Source: CAVPEV01 sp963703555
Lineage (GTDB): Bacteria; Actinomycetota; Actinomycetes; Actinomycetales; Cellulomonadaceae
Length of the DNA stretch: 64,000 bases
Assembly: GCA_963703555.1 (NCBI GenBank)
Contig: CAVPEV010000048.1
Location: forward strand, 1 to 64,000
Reading direction: 5' to 3'
Below are positions 7,881 to 17,800 of the stretch, in pieces. The first letter of the stretch is position 1; each line of letters opens with the position of its first letter. Below the pieces are notes generated by a model. That model saw nothing but the letters and a program-made list of their open reading frames with translations. It was not told where the DNA came from and did no database searches. Both the position numbers and the translations under genes were made by a program.

Positions 7881-7954
7881 CACGTCTCCCGGCACAGGAT
7901 GGACGCCTCGGACCGATGGACGCCCGCCCGACACCACGCGGAGAGGAACCGAGG

Positions 7955-8743
7955 ATGGCGACAGCCGAGGGGGCGCGGGCCGAGTCCGAGGTAGGCGGCG
8001 GCACCCGGGCCGAGCCGCAGGCCCTCGGCTCCGCCCGGGTCCGGGCCCTGGTGGTCGACGACGAGCCGACGCTGGTCCGGGTCGTCGCCGCCTACCTGGA
8101 GCGTGAGGGCTTCGAGGTCGGCACTGCGGCCGACGGGTCCGCGGCGCTGCGGTTGGCCCGCCAGACCCGGCCTGACGTCGTGATCCTGGACGTCATGATG
8201 CCGGGGATCGACGGGATCGAGGTCTGTCGGCAGCTGCGCACGTTCAGCGACGCCTACGTCCTCATGCTCACCGCACGGGCCGAGGAGATCGACACCCTGG
8301 TCGGGCTGTCGGTCGGCGCTGACGACTACCTGACCAAGCCGTTCTCACCCCGCGTCCTCGTCGCCAGGATCCGCGCCATGATGCGCCGGCCCCGGGCCGT
8401 GCCTGGGGTGCGGGCTGCGCCAGCGCCGGCCGATGCCGAGCCCGTCCGGCGGTTCGGCGACCTGGTCATCGACCCCGAGGCACGGGAGGTGCTCCTGGCG
8501 GGCCGGCTGATCGCTCTGACCCCCACCGAGTTCGACCTCCTCGAGGCCCTGTCGGCACGGCCCGGCACGGCATTCAGCCGCGCCCGGCTCGTCGAACGGG
8601 TCTGGGGACCAGGCTGGTTCGGAGCGGAACGGTTGGTGGACATCCACCTGGGACACGTGCGTCGCAAGCTCGGCGATGACATCGCGGCCCCCCGGTACGT
8701 CCGCACCGTGCGCGGGGTCGGCTATCGGATGGGACCCGGATGA
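7955..8743 (+). CDS. OmpR-family response regulator
   Basis: About 262 residues. The receiver domain (LVVDDEPTLVRV..., phosphoacceptor Asp in VVILDVMMPG, conserved Lys in YLTKPFSP) is followed by a winged-helix DNA-binding domain ending RYVRTVRGVGYRM. GGAGAGG precedes the ATG at 7955; an in-frame ATG at 7916 is a weaker alternative. The stop overlaps the kinase start by 4 bp. Cognate to the kinase downstream. Regulation of the cupredoxin and ATPase genes is inferred from position only. Confidence 0.92.
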   Translation: MATAEGARAESEVGGGTRAEPQALGSARVRALVVDDEPTLVRVVAAYLEREGFEVGTAADGSAALRLARQTRPDVVILDVMMPGIDGIEVCRQLRTFSDAYVLMLTARAEEIDTLVGLSVGADDYLTKPFSPRVLVARIRAMMRRPRAVPGVRAAPAPADAEPVRRFGDLVIDPEAREVLLAGRLIALTPTEFDLLEALSARPGTAFSRARLVERVWGPGWFGAERLVDIHLGHVRRKLGDDIAAPRYVRTVRGVGYRMGPG

Positions 8744-9897
8744 GGACTCGTCGCAGCAGACCGGCCGCGCTGGGGTTCAGGGCACGCCTGGGTGCGTCGC
8801 TGGGTCTCGTCGTGGTGGCCGGTGGCGTGACCCTGCTGGGGTTCGCGCTGACGATCGCACCGCAGATCTTCCAGACACACCTGCACACGGTGCTGGGCAC
8901 TGCGATCGAGCCGACCGTCCAGACCCACGTGAACGAGGCGTTCGCCAACGCGATCCTCGTGTCGCTGGGGGTCGCCATGCCGGTCGCCCTGCTCACCGCG
9001 TTCGCCGTCACGTGGGTGGTGGCCCGACGCCTCGCCAGGGCGGTGGCGTCCGTCGCGGACGCGGCCGACCGGGTCGCTCGCGGGGACCTGGACGTGCGCG
9101 TCGCTGCCCCGGAGATGGGCACGGAGCTCGCCCAGCTCGCGGACTCCTTCAACACCATGGCCGCCCGGCTCGGCGAGACGGAGGCCACGCGGCGGCGGCT
9201 GATCGGCGACCTGGCCCACGAGCTGCGCACACCGCTGGCCTCGCTGGAGGCCACGGCCGAGGCGGTGGTGGACGGCGTCCTCCCCGCGGACGCCGTCACG
9301 CTCGCCACACTGACCGACCAGACCCAGCGGTTGCAGCACCTCGTTGCCGACATGGGCGCGGTCTCCCGAGCCGAGGAGCGTCAGCTGGACCTGCACCCGC
9401 AACCGGTCGACCTGGCGACGGTGGGCGCCGAGGCGGTGGCCGCCGCGCGTGCCCGGTATGCCGCGGCCGGCACACGGTTGGATCTCGACGTCCCGGGCAC
9501 CGCGCCGATCGTGCGCGTCGATCGGCAACGGTTCGCCGAGGTCCTGGCGAACCTGCTCGACAACGCGCTCCGCCACGCCGCGGGAGGCCAGGTGCGCGTG
9601 GTCGTCGGAGCGGACCCGCGGGGCGCGACGCTGTCGGTCGTCGACACCGGGGAGGGGTTCGACCCGGCGGACGCCGAGCGCATCTTCGAACGGTTCTACC
9701 GGGCCGACACCTCCCGGACCCGCACGACGGCCGGCAGCGGGGTCGGCCTGACCATCGCGCGCGCCGTCGTCCAGGCCCACCAGGGCACCCTCACCGCGGC
9801 CAGCGGCGGCGCCGGGACGGGCGCGACCTTCCAGATCCGGCTGCCCGCACACCGCGTCGCCCCGGGACGGGACGCGCCGGCCTCCGCGGCGTCGTGA
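8740..9897 (+). CDS. sensor histidine kinase
   Basis: About 385 residues. Two membrane segments (about 17-40 and 69-92) bracket a short external loop of about 30 residues. A HAMP linker, HisKA with phosphoaccepting His in DLAHELRTPLASL, and an HATPase domain with N box NLLDNALRHA, G1 DTGEGFD, F box ERFYR and G2 GSGVGLTIA follow. The small sensor loop suggests sensing in or near the membrane. Coupled to the response regulator by a 4-bp overlap. Confidence 0.92.
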   Translation: MRTRRSRPAALGFRARLGASLGLVVVAGGVTLLGFALTIAPQIFQTHLHTVLGTAIEPTVQTHVNEAFANAILVSLGVAMPVALLTAFAVTWVVARRLARAVASVADAADRVARGDLDVRVAAPEMGTELAQLADSFNTMAARLGETEATRRRLIGDLAHELRTPLASLEATAEAVVDGVLPADAVTLATLTDQTQRLQHLVADMGAVSRAEERQLDLHPQPVDLATVGAEAVAAARARYAAAGTRLDLDVPGTAPIVRVDRQRFAEVLANLLDNALRHAAGGQVRVVVGADPRGATLSVVDTGEGFDPADAERIFERFYRADTSRTRTTAGSGVGLTIARAVVQAHQGTLTAASGGAGTGATFQIRLPAHRVAPGRDAPASAAS

Positions 9898-10004
9898 TGG
9901 TCCCGCCGGGTCAGGTGCGGCCACACCGTCCGCGGCGCCGACGCGCGGTTGTGCCGCGGACGGGGGACCATGGAAGACGTGCGACCGCCGCGCAGTTGTG
10001 CCCC

Positions 10005-10029
10005 GTAGATACCCCGCCCGGGTATCTAC
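10005..10029. promoter_or_regulatory. CsoR-type operator palindrome upstream of the copper ATPase
   Basis: Perfect 10-bp inverted repeat GTAGATACCC (10005-10014) and GGGTATCTAC (10020-10029) around a CGCCC centre. The TACCC...GGGTA core matches the kind of site bound by copper repressors of the CsoR family. It lies 24-48 nt upstream of the ATPase start, a typical repressor position. No csoR gene is visible in this window. Confidence 0.7.
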
Positions 10030-10052
10030 ACCAGGACGGAGAGGAGGGTGTC

Positions 10053-12191
10053 GTGAGCAGCGCACCAGCCGGCCACGGGAGCGAGCACGCCGCTCAGCCG
10101 GACCCCATGACCGCGGAGCACGCCGGTCACGACATGGCTCACTTGGGCCACGGCGACCACGTCGCGCAGTTCCGGCGACTGTTCTGGATCATGCTGGCGC
10201 TGTCCGTGCCGACCGTGCTGCTCAGCGGCATGTTCGCGGGGATCGTGGGCTACTCGCTGCCGGACGTGCCGGGCCTGGGCCTCGTCTCCCCGGTGCTGGG
10301 CACCGTCACCTACCTGTGGGGTGGGCGCCCGTTCCTCACGGGCGCACTCGCCGAGGTCAGGGCGCGCACGCCGGGCATGATGCTGCTCATCGCGATGGCG
10401 ATCACGGTCGCGTTCGTCGCGTCCTGGGGCGCCAGCCTCGGCGTGCTCCCCCACGAGCTGGACTTCTGGTGGGAGCTGGCGCTCCTCGTGGTCATCATGC
10501 TGCTGGGGCACTGGCTGGAGATGCGGTCCCTCGCCCAGACCTCCTCGGCGCTGGACTCCCTGGCCGCACTGCTGCCCGACGAGGCCGAGAAGGTGGACGG
10601 CGACGAGGTCGTCACCGTCGCACCGGCCGACCTGACGCTGGGCGACGTGGTCGTCGTCCGCCCCGGTGGGCGCGTCCCGGCCGACGGCGAGGTGGTGGAG
10701 GGCTCCGCGGACGTCGACGAGTCGATGATCACCGGGGAGTCGCGCCCGGAGCGGCGGTCGGTGGGCGACCACGTCGTCGCCGGCACGGTCGCCACGGACA
10801 ACGCCATCCGTGTGCGGGTGACCGCCATCGGCGAGGACACGGCCCTCGCCGGCATCCAGCGCCTGGTCAGCCAGGCGCAGTCGTCCGCCACCCGCGCGCA
10901 GCTGCTGGCTGACCGAGCTGCGGGCTGGCTGTTCTGGTTCGCGCTGTCCGCCGCCGTCGTCACGGTGGTCGTGTGGTCTGTGGCGGGCACCCCGCAGAGC
11001 GCGCTGGTGCGTGCGATCACGGTCCTGGTCATCGCCTGCCCGCACGCGCTGGGCCTGGCCATCCCGCTGGTCGTGTCCATCTCGACCGAGCGTGCCGCCC
11101 GGGGCGGAGTCCTGGTCAAGGACCGTGCCGCCCTGGAGCAGATGCGCACCGTCGACACGGTGCTGTTCGACAAGACCGGCACCCTGACCAAGGGCGAGCC
11201 GGTCCTCAGCCAGGTCGCCGCCGGGACGCACTCCGGGGACGACGTGCTCGCGCTCGCCGCCGCCGTCGAGGCCGACAGCGAGCACCCGCTGGCCCGGGCA
11301 ATCGTGGCCGCCGCCCGGACCCGGAACCTCACCGTCCCGCGCGCGACCGGCTTCCAGGCTTCGACGGCGGTCGGCGTCAGCGCCACGGTCGAGGGCCGCC
11401 CGGTCGGCGTCGGTGGCCCCAGCCTGCTCGCCGAGCACGGCTTGGACGCCCTGCCGGCGGCTCGGGCGTGGTCCGATGCGGGCGCCATCGTGCTGCACGT
11501 GATCGCCGACGGCCAGGTTGCCGGGGCGCTGGGCCTGTCTGACGAGGTCCGCACCGAGTCCCGCGAGGCGGTCGACGCCCTGCACCAGCTCGGCATCCGC
11601 GTCGTCATGATCACCGGCGACGCCCAGCCGGTGGCGCGGTCCGTCGCCGGCGAGCTCGGCATCGACCAGGTGTTCGCCGGCGTCCGGCCTGAGCACAAGA
11701 GCGACAAGGTCGCCGAGTTGCAGCACCAGGGCCGAACCGTGGCGATGGTCGGCGACGGCGTCAACGACGCCCCCGCGCTCGCTCAGGCCGACGTCGGCAT
11801 CGCCATCGGCGCCGGCACCGACGTCGCGATCGCGTCCGCCGGCGTCATCCTCGCCTCCGACGACCCCCGCTCGGTGCTGTCCGTGATCCAGCTCTCCCAG
11901 GCCGGGTACCGCAAGATGCAGCAGAACCTGTGGTGGGCCGCCGGCTACAACCTCATCGCCGTCCCGTTGGCGGCCGGCGTGCTCGCCCCCGTCGGGTTCG
12001 TCCTGCCGATGGAGGTCGGCGCGCTGCTCATGTCGGCGTCCACGATCGTCGTCGCGCTCAACGCGCAGCTGCTGCGCAGGCTCGACCTCAGCCCGCAGGC
12101 CGGCGTGGCCGCCGCACGGACCGCGAAGCCCGGGCGGCCGGGCCGACCCGGCACGGCCGCCCGGGAGCAGCCGGCGCTCGTTCGCGGCTGA
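10053..12191 (+). CDS. CopB-like heavy-metal P1B-type ATPase
   Basis: About 712 residues. A His-rich N-terminus (several HxxH-like groups in the first 50 residues) replaces the usual MxCxxC domains. Features in order: HWLEMRS, phosphatase loop TGES, the membrane metal motif CPH in IACPHALGLA, phosphorylated Asp in DKTGTLTKGE, HP motif in SEHPLARA, hinge GDGVNDAPAL, and C-terminal GYN and MSAST helices. CPH plus a His-rich tail marks the P1B-3 (CopB-like, Cu2+/Ag+ export) subgroup. The GTG at 10053 follows GGAGAGGAGG. The open frame upstream of it (to 8676) is antisense-like read-through of the kinase gene and not part of this protein. Confidence 0.92.
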   Translation: MSSAPAGHGSEHAAQPDPMTAEHAGHDMAHLGHGDHVAQFRRLFWIMLALSVPTVLLSGMFAGIVGYSLPDVPGLGLVSPVLGTVTYLWGGRPFLTGALAEVRARTPGMMLLIAMAITVAFVASWGASLGVLPHELDFWWELALLVVIMLLGHWLEMRSLAQTSSALDSLAALLPDEAEKVDGDEVVTVAPADLTLGDVVVVRPGGRVPADGEVVEGSADVDESMITGESRPERRSVGDHVVAGTVATDNAIRVRVTAIGEDTALAGIQRLVSQAQSSATRAQLLADRAAGWLFWFALSAAVVTVVVWSVAGTPQSALVRAITVLVIACPHALGLAIPLVVSISTERAARGGVLVKDRAALEQMRTVDTVLFDKTGTLTKGEPVLSQVAAGTHSGDDVLALAAAVEADSEHPLARAIVAAARTRNLTVPRATGFQASTAVGVSATVEGRPVGVGGPSLLAEHGLDALPAARAWSDAGAIVLHVIADGQVAGALGLSDEVRTESREAVDALHQLGIRVVMITGDAQPVARSVAGELGIDQVFAGVRPEHKSDKVAELQHQGRTVAMVGDGVNDAPALAQADVGIAIGAGTDVAIASAGVILASDDPRSVLSVIQLSQAGYRKMQQNLWWAAGYNLIAVPLAAGVLAPVGFVLPMEVGALLMSASTIVVALNAQLLRRLDLSPQAGVAAARTAKPGRPGRPGTAAREQPALVRG

Positions 12192-12213
12192 GCGGGCGCT
12201 CGCCCGGCGCCGC

Positions 12214-12500
12214 TCAACGCAGGCTGAGGACCCGATCGGGCAGGTTGTCGAGACAGTCGAGGACCAGGGTCCGCCCCGCGTGCGGCAGGCCGATCTCGGG
12301 CCAGCCGACGGTGAGCCGCAGCCGGCGGTCGGCGGGCAGACCGCCGATCCAGTAGTCCGCCGTCAGGTCGAAGGCGCCAGGATCCGCAGGTACCGGGTGT
12401 CTGGCAGGGCGAGGAGCCCCGGTGAACGACGAGGACGGCACGATCGTCCGGTTGGCACGTGACCCGCACCACCCAGACCCCTCCTGACACCCGCTGCTCG
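12214..12500 (-). pseudogene. probable frameshifted gene remnant
   Basis: The last about 57 codons of a minus-strand frame ending at 12214 look protein-like (FDLTADYWIGGLPADRR..., ending DRVLSLR). Upstream, the protein-like sequence switches to another frame (VWVVRVTCQPDDRAVLVVH). No single frame or good start joins them. The product is not recognised. Alternatively these are chance open frames in GC-rich DNA. Confidence 0.3.
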
Positions 12501-12909
12501 GGAGGACCTGCAGCGCGCTGGTCACGCCACGTCCGCGCGGCGTCGGCACCAGCCGCCGCCGCCGACCCCGTCCGGGTCGCGGCCCGACGCGAGGTGGCCG
12601 CAGCTGCCGACACACCGGGTCACCGGCCTGCAGCGACGTCGACTGCGACTGGGCATGCGTCGAGGCTCTCCCGAGCGACCCGGCCTAGCCGGGCGAGGAG
12701 CTGCGTCGGATCGCTGCACCGCCAGGGCGACCCTGATCCAGACACGCAACTCTTCGCGCAGATCGGGGAGCTGCGCCCCCCAGCATCCCGGCCCGCCCCG
12801 CGGTGCTCGGGGCCCTCTTGCAGGTCCTTGCGGCCATCCCTGGGGTAGAGCTCGACGCAGCGGCGACCGATGACCCCGGTCGCACTGCCCCTGGTCCACG
12901 GCCGGCACG
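12501..12909. other. intergenic stretch without recognised gene
   Basis: Several overlapping open frames exist on both strands, but all are Arg/Pro/Gly-rich with no domain and no ribosome-binding site. No gene, RNA or repeat is seen before the hairpin at 12910. Confidence 0.5.
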
Positions 12910-12944
12910 CTCCAGCGCCCCGGTCGAGGACCGGGGCGCTGGAG
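12910..12944. terminator. strong hairpin after the phosphatase gene
   Basis: A perfect 16-bp stem (12910-12925 with 12929-12944) closes a 3-nt loop GAG. The stem is 81% GC and can be lengthened by GGCACG/CGTGCC with a small bulge. It lies 20 bp downstream of the minus-strand phosphatase stop. There is no U-tract, as is common in high-GC actinobacteria. Confidence 0.75.
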
Positions 12945-12963
12945 CAGCGTGCCCGTGCCGCTG

Positions 12964-14580
12964 TCAGCCCTGCTCGGAACCGCCCTGCCCCGAGTGGCCC
13001 TGGTCGGAGTGGCCGTGCCCCGGGCGAACCGCGTCGGCGCGGGAGACCTCCCACGTGACGTTGTCACCGTGCTGCTGCGTCCAGAACGCCCGCCACGACC
13101 CGCCGAACAGCTGCGGCACCTTGGCACCGAGAATGCCGGCGACGGTCGGGTCGCCGTCGGACACGTGGATGCCGGTGATCTCGTTGTCGCCGTCGTTGTA
13201 GCCGGGGTTGGTCGTCGCGTCGAACAGCGCCGAGGCATCCCGGCCCTCCGCGAGCCACCGGGTCACCTGCGGCGCCTTCCTGCCGCTACCACTGACGTCC
13301 ACGGCGTAGCCCGAGTCGAGTGCGTTGCGCTGGGCGTGCAGGCTGTCGCCCGCATCCTCGACCACGAGGAGCTGGTCGCGGCTCGCGAACGTGAGGTTGT
13401 CGAAGCCGGTGTGCGTCACGTCACCGAGCCAGACCGGGGCCAGGGTCCCGGAGCTCGCGCTCGGCGACTTCTGGGCGAGGCGGAACACGGCCCCGAAGGC
13501 GCCGGGCAGGGTCGAGTCGGCGGCGGTGTCCCCGGTCTCGGTGAAGTAGAACTCCCCGAAGTCCGCTCCCGGCCGGAACACGCCGTTCTCCGGCCGCTTG
13601 AACGGCGTCGCGCCGGCTGCCGCGGCGGACGCCGTCGCGTCGAACGTGGCCGTCCCGTCGTGCACGGTCACCCATGCCGTCCCGAACGCCCGACCGTACG
13701 TGTGCAGGTCCGTGATCACCGGGTCGGCCGGGTTCGCGGCGAGCTGGCTCGCCGTCACCGCGGTGCCGTCCGCACGCGCGACCTGCAGCGCCTGCAGCGA
13801 GCCGCCCTTGGTCAGGTCGGTCTTGTCCGCAGGGGTGAAGCGGTAGACGTAGCTGTTCGGCTTCTTGCCGTGGGTCCCGGTGACGGTCGGGCCGCCGACG
13901 TCCTCGACCAACCAGACGTTGCCGTCCGAGTCGTTCTGGATGCCCTCGTATCCGCCGGAACCCAGCGCGGGCAACGGGATCGCGGTGCCGGTGGGGGGGT
14001 TGCCGTCGGTGTCCAGATGGACGGCCCACACCCCGCCGGTCGGGGCCTTGGACTCGGCGGTCAACAGCAGCTGCTGGCTGAACGGGTCCCACGTGATGCC
14101 GTCGAAGGTCGGCAGCGCCTTGCCGTCGGCGTCCGCGTCGACGACGAGCGACACCCGCCGAGCCGGGTCCTGCTGGTCGAGGTCCACGCGGGTCACGTAC
14201 CCCCGGGGCCCGGCCTCGTGGCCCTGGAACAGGTAGTGGTGACCGTTCATCACCAGGTAGACGTTCTTGTCCGGCTCGGTCTTGTACGCCTCGTGCGCGT
14301 CCTGCGTCAGTGGGCCGCCGTTGACGGTGTTGTAACCGTAGTGCGTCACACCCTGGGCGGTGTCCGGGTTCGTGAGCGGCAGCGCTCCCCATGCCACCGA
14401 GGTCTGTGCCAGACCCGCAGCGAGCACGGTGTTCTGGATGCCGCTGCGCGGGTTCGCGGCGGCGAGGGTGCCGAAGCCCCCCTGGGAGCTCGCCGTGGCG
14501 GGCAGCGGCCCCGCTGCCAGCGCTGCTCCGACAAGCGTCGCCGCGGTGCCGACCGCACCGATCTTCTGCCATGTACTCAT
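12964..14580 (-). CDS. secreted PhoX-family (DUF839) phosphatase-like protein
   Basis: About 538 residues. Signal peptide at residues 1-32 (charged start, hydrophobic run, cleavage near ATASS). The mature part follows the PhoX/DUF839 beta-propeller pattern: NHGHHYLFQGHE-like region, FDGITWDPFSQQLLLT, GGYEGIQNDSDGNVWLVED, GEFYFTETGD and FDNLTF...LLVVEDAGD. PhoX enzymes are Ca/Fe-dependent alkaline phosphatases. Some acidic ligand motifs are visible, but activity is inferred. The tail is a Gly/His/Gln low-complexity run. GGGAGG lies 7 nt before the ATG at 14580. The frame open upstream of it lacks homology. Confidence 0.8.
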   Translation of the reverse strand: MSTWQKIGAVGTAATLVGAALAAGPLPATASSQGGFGTLAAANPRSGIQNTVLAAGLAQTSVAWGALPLTNPDTAQGVTHYGYNTVNGGPLTQDAHEAYKTEPDKNVYLVMNGHHYLFQGHEAGPRGYVTRVDLDQQDPARRVSLVVDADADGKALPTFDGITWDPFSQQLLLTAESKAPTGGVWAVHLDTDGNPPTGTAIPLPALGSGGYEGIQNDSDGNVWLVEDVGGPTVTGTHGKKPNSYVYRFTPADKTDLTKGGSLQALQVARADGTAVTASQLAANPADPVITDLHTYGRAFGTAWVTVHDGTATFDATASAAAAGATPFKRPENGVFRPGADFGEFYFTETGDTAADSTLPGAFGAVFRLAQKSPSASSGTLAPVWLGDVTHTGFDNLTFASRDQLLVVEDAGDSLHAQRNALDSGYAVDVSGSGRKAPQVTRWLAEGRDASALFDATTNPGYNDGDNEITGIHVSDGDPTVAGILGAKVPQLFGGSWRAFWTQQHGDNVTWEVSRADAVRPGHGHSDQGHSGQGGSEQG

Positions 14581-14876
14581 GCACGTGCCTCCCGAGAGCA
14601 GGACCTGGATGCCCTGACGATGGGAGTGAACGCTCCCCGGCTCTCCGGCAGGGAACGCCCGGGTGAACACTGCCCGAACGGTCCCAGCAGGAGAACCAGC
14701 TCGGGTCCGCAGGGCCCCGAGTCCACACCGCGTCCCCGGCCCGGTCACCTCCCCCAGCCAGGCGCGAGCCCTCCGGGACTCGGGGCGGGGTACGCGATAA
14801 TGCGGTAGCCCCGTCCGCCCTCGCCCACGGCCGGTCGCGGGCCACCCCACCGTCATCCACTCCCGGACGAGGACTC
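14581..14876. promoter_or_regulatory. divergent promoter region, phosphatase and ABC exporter
   Basis: 296 bp between two divergently transcribed genes. It must hold both promoters, but no clear -10/-35 pair, PHO box or palindrome could be picked out by eye. Confidence 0.5.
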
Positions 14877-17800
14877 ATGCCTGCCCCTCAGCCGCTCGCC
14901 TGGCGTCTCGTGACCGGGCCGGCGACCGCGCTCGCGGCCGTGGCCGCCGCCGTCGCGGCGGCGGCGGAGACCGTGGCCACCGTCGTCGCCGGACGCATCG
15001 CCGACGGGCCGACCACGGGCCTGGTCGGGCTGCTCGCCGGCCTGCTGGTCGGCGCCGTGCTGCTGGACACCGCCGGGCGCACCACGTTCGCCGCAGTCGC
15101 CACCCGGGCCGAGGGCGGGTTGCGCGCCGACCTGCTCGCCGCTGCGCTGCACCAGCCGCCCCCGGTGCTGGAGGAGCAGGCCGTAGGCGAGCTGCTCGAC
15201 CGGGTGGACGACGACCCCCGTCAACTGGGCGTGCTGGCCCGGCGCACCGGCTGGGAGGTGTCCCGCGGAGCGCTGCGGACCGTCATGGCCTGGGTCGTCG
15301 CGGGCGTGACGTGGTGGCCTGCCTGGATCGCGTTCCCGGCGGTCGCAGCGGTGGCGCTGGTCGTCGCCCGGCCGCTGACCCGCGCGCTCTCCGCGCGCAA
15401 GCAGGCCGAGGAGGCCGCCTGGTCCGAGCACTCCGCGCAGCTGGAGGAGGCGATCGCCGCGCGGGACGACGTCCGCTCCTCACTCGGCCAGGCGCACGTC
15501 GTGCGCCAGTACGCCGAACGCGCCCGTGACGTGCTGCGCCGGGTGGCCGCCACGTCAGAGCTCTCGGCCGCCGTCACCCGGCGGACGGGGCTGATCCTGC
15601 AGCTCATGCTCGCGGCCCTCGCGCTCGGTGGGGTGGGGCTCGTCGCCGGCGGCCGCCTGGACGTCGCCACCCTGGTCACCCTGTGGTTGCTGGTCACCGC
15701 GTTCGTCGGCCAGCTCACCGCGGTCACCTACCAGCTCCCCGAGCTGCAGGCCGGTCTGGGCGCGCTGGCCCGGGCCCGCACACTGCTGGACGCCGTCCCG
15801 GAACCGGTGGGCGGCGCACCCGTGCCGGCGGGTCCGGCCGACGTGGAGTTCCGGGACCTCACCTTCACCTATCCGGGCGGGTTCGGCCTGCAGTCGGTGA
15901 CCTTCACCATCCCGGCAGGCACGAGCTGCGCGCTGGTCGGCCGCACGGGTGCCGGTAAGTCGACGCTCGCCAAGCTGGTGTCCCGAGCCGTGCAGCCCCC
16001 GTCCGGGACCGTGCTCGTCGCCGGCCAGGACGTCACGGTCACCGACGTCGAGGCGCTGCGGCGCGCGGTCGGTGTGGTGACCCAGCGCACCGAGATCCTC
16101 GCCGCGACGCTGGAGGACAACATCAGGCTGTTCGCCGAGGTCCCGCACGCGCGCGTGGTGGCGGCGATCGCTGAGCTCGGGCTCACGGACTGGGTGCGCG
16201 CCCTGCCGGACGGCCTGGCCACGCCCCTGGGCGCAGCTGGCACCACGCTGTCGGCCGGCGAGGAACAGCTCGTCGCGTTCGCCCGGCTGCTGGTGCGGGA
16301 CGTCGCCGTCGTCGTCCTCGACGAGGCGACCGCACGGATGGACCCGCAGACCGAGGCCAGGGTCAGCCACGCCACCGACCGGCTGCTCGCCGGGCGGACC
16401 GGCATCATCGTGGCGCACCGGCTGTCCACCACCCGGCGGTGCAGCACGGTCGCCGTGCTCGACGCCGGCCACGTCGTGCAGCACGGCCCACGCGACCTGC
16501 TCGCCCACGAGCCCGGCCCGTTCCGGGACCTGCTCGAGGCGGCCGGTGACACGGGGCCGGCGGTCCGGACGCACGCGCCCACCCCGGTCTCCGCGCTGCG
16601 CGCGCACCAGGCCTCGCGCCCGGTGCCGGTGCACGTGCCTGGCGTTCCCCGGCCGTCCGTCGCCCGCACCGTGCTCCGGGCGCTGCGCACCTACCCCCGG
16701 TGGGGCCTGGTGGGAGCCGGGGCGTTCATGCTCAGCTCGCTGCTCGGCGCGTACGGGGTGCTGACCGGCCTGCTCTGGGGCCGGACGGTCGCGGACCTAC
16801 AGGGTGACGGCACACCGTGGCTGACGGCCGGCGCGCTCGCGGTCAGCCTCCTGCTGGCGCCGTTGGTGCTGGGCGTCGCGTTCCGCGTGTACGTGCTGTG
16901 GTGGTCCGCCGTCACGCTGCGGCTGCGGCTGCCCGTGCTGGTCGGACAGACCCGCCAGCACCGGCTGCCCCGCACGCCGCCCGGGGAGGCGGTGGCCCGG
17001 ACGCTGGACAGCGACCGGTTGGTCTTCTACGTCGACCGTTGGGTCGACGTCACCAACGGACTGCTCGTGGTGGGCGTCACCGCGCTGGTCGCGCGCAGCG
17101 CGCTCGCCGGTGCCGTGATCGGCGCGATCCTCGCGCTGTCCGCCGTCATCTCCGCACTGGGCGCACCGATCGCCGGCCGCACGGCCCGGCTCGCCGGCGA
17201 TGAGCGGGCCCGGTTCGGGCAGGCCCTCGCCTCCGTCCTCGACGCCTCCCGCACGATCAAGCTCGCAGCGACCACGGACGCCGCCCGGGCGCACCTGGCG
17301 CGCGCGGACGCCCGACGGGTGGCAGCCGTCCAGCGGGAGGCCGTCGTCCGGGCGCTGCTCGACGGCGTGCCGTGGCTGCTGGTTCAGCTCGGCGTCGTGG
17401 CCGGCTGGGCGGTGTACCTGCTGGACGGCTGGGGTCTGGCGACCGCGCTGCTGGTCACGACGGCGGCGAGCGGGGTCAGCTGGTTCGCCACCGTCGCCGG
17501 CGCCGCGGTGACCGAGGCGCCCGTCGCCCGACGGTGGCTGCAGGCGATGGGGGAGCTGGCCGGCACGGACGACCTGCTGTCCGCCCCTGCCGGCGTGGAC
17601 CTGGTGACCGGGACGGCCCCCGCACCGGCACCCGCCGGGCGAGTGCCGCTGCACCAACTCACCCTGGAAGGGGTCGGTGCCGTGCACGACGACGGAACCG
17701 TCGGCGTCAGCGGCGTCGACCTCACCGTGCACGCCGGCGAGCTGGTGCTGCTGGTGGGCCGGATCGGGTCCGGCAAGTCCAGCCTGCTGGCGGCGCTGGC

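Noticed and set aside
8676..10052. N-terminal extension of the ATPase through the kinase gene
   Set aside because: This part is an alternative frame of the kinase; the ribosome-binding site and His-rich start at 10053 mark the true beginning.
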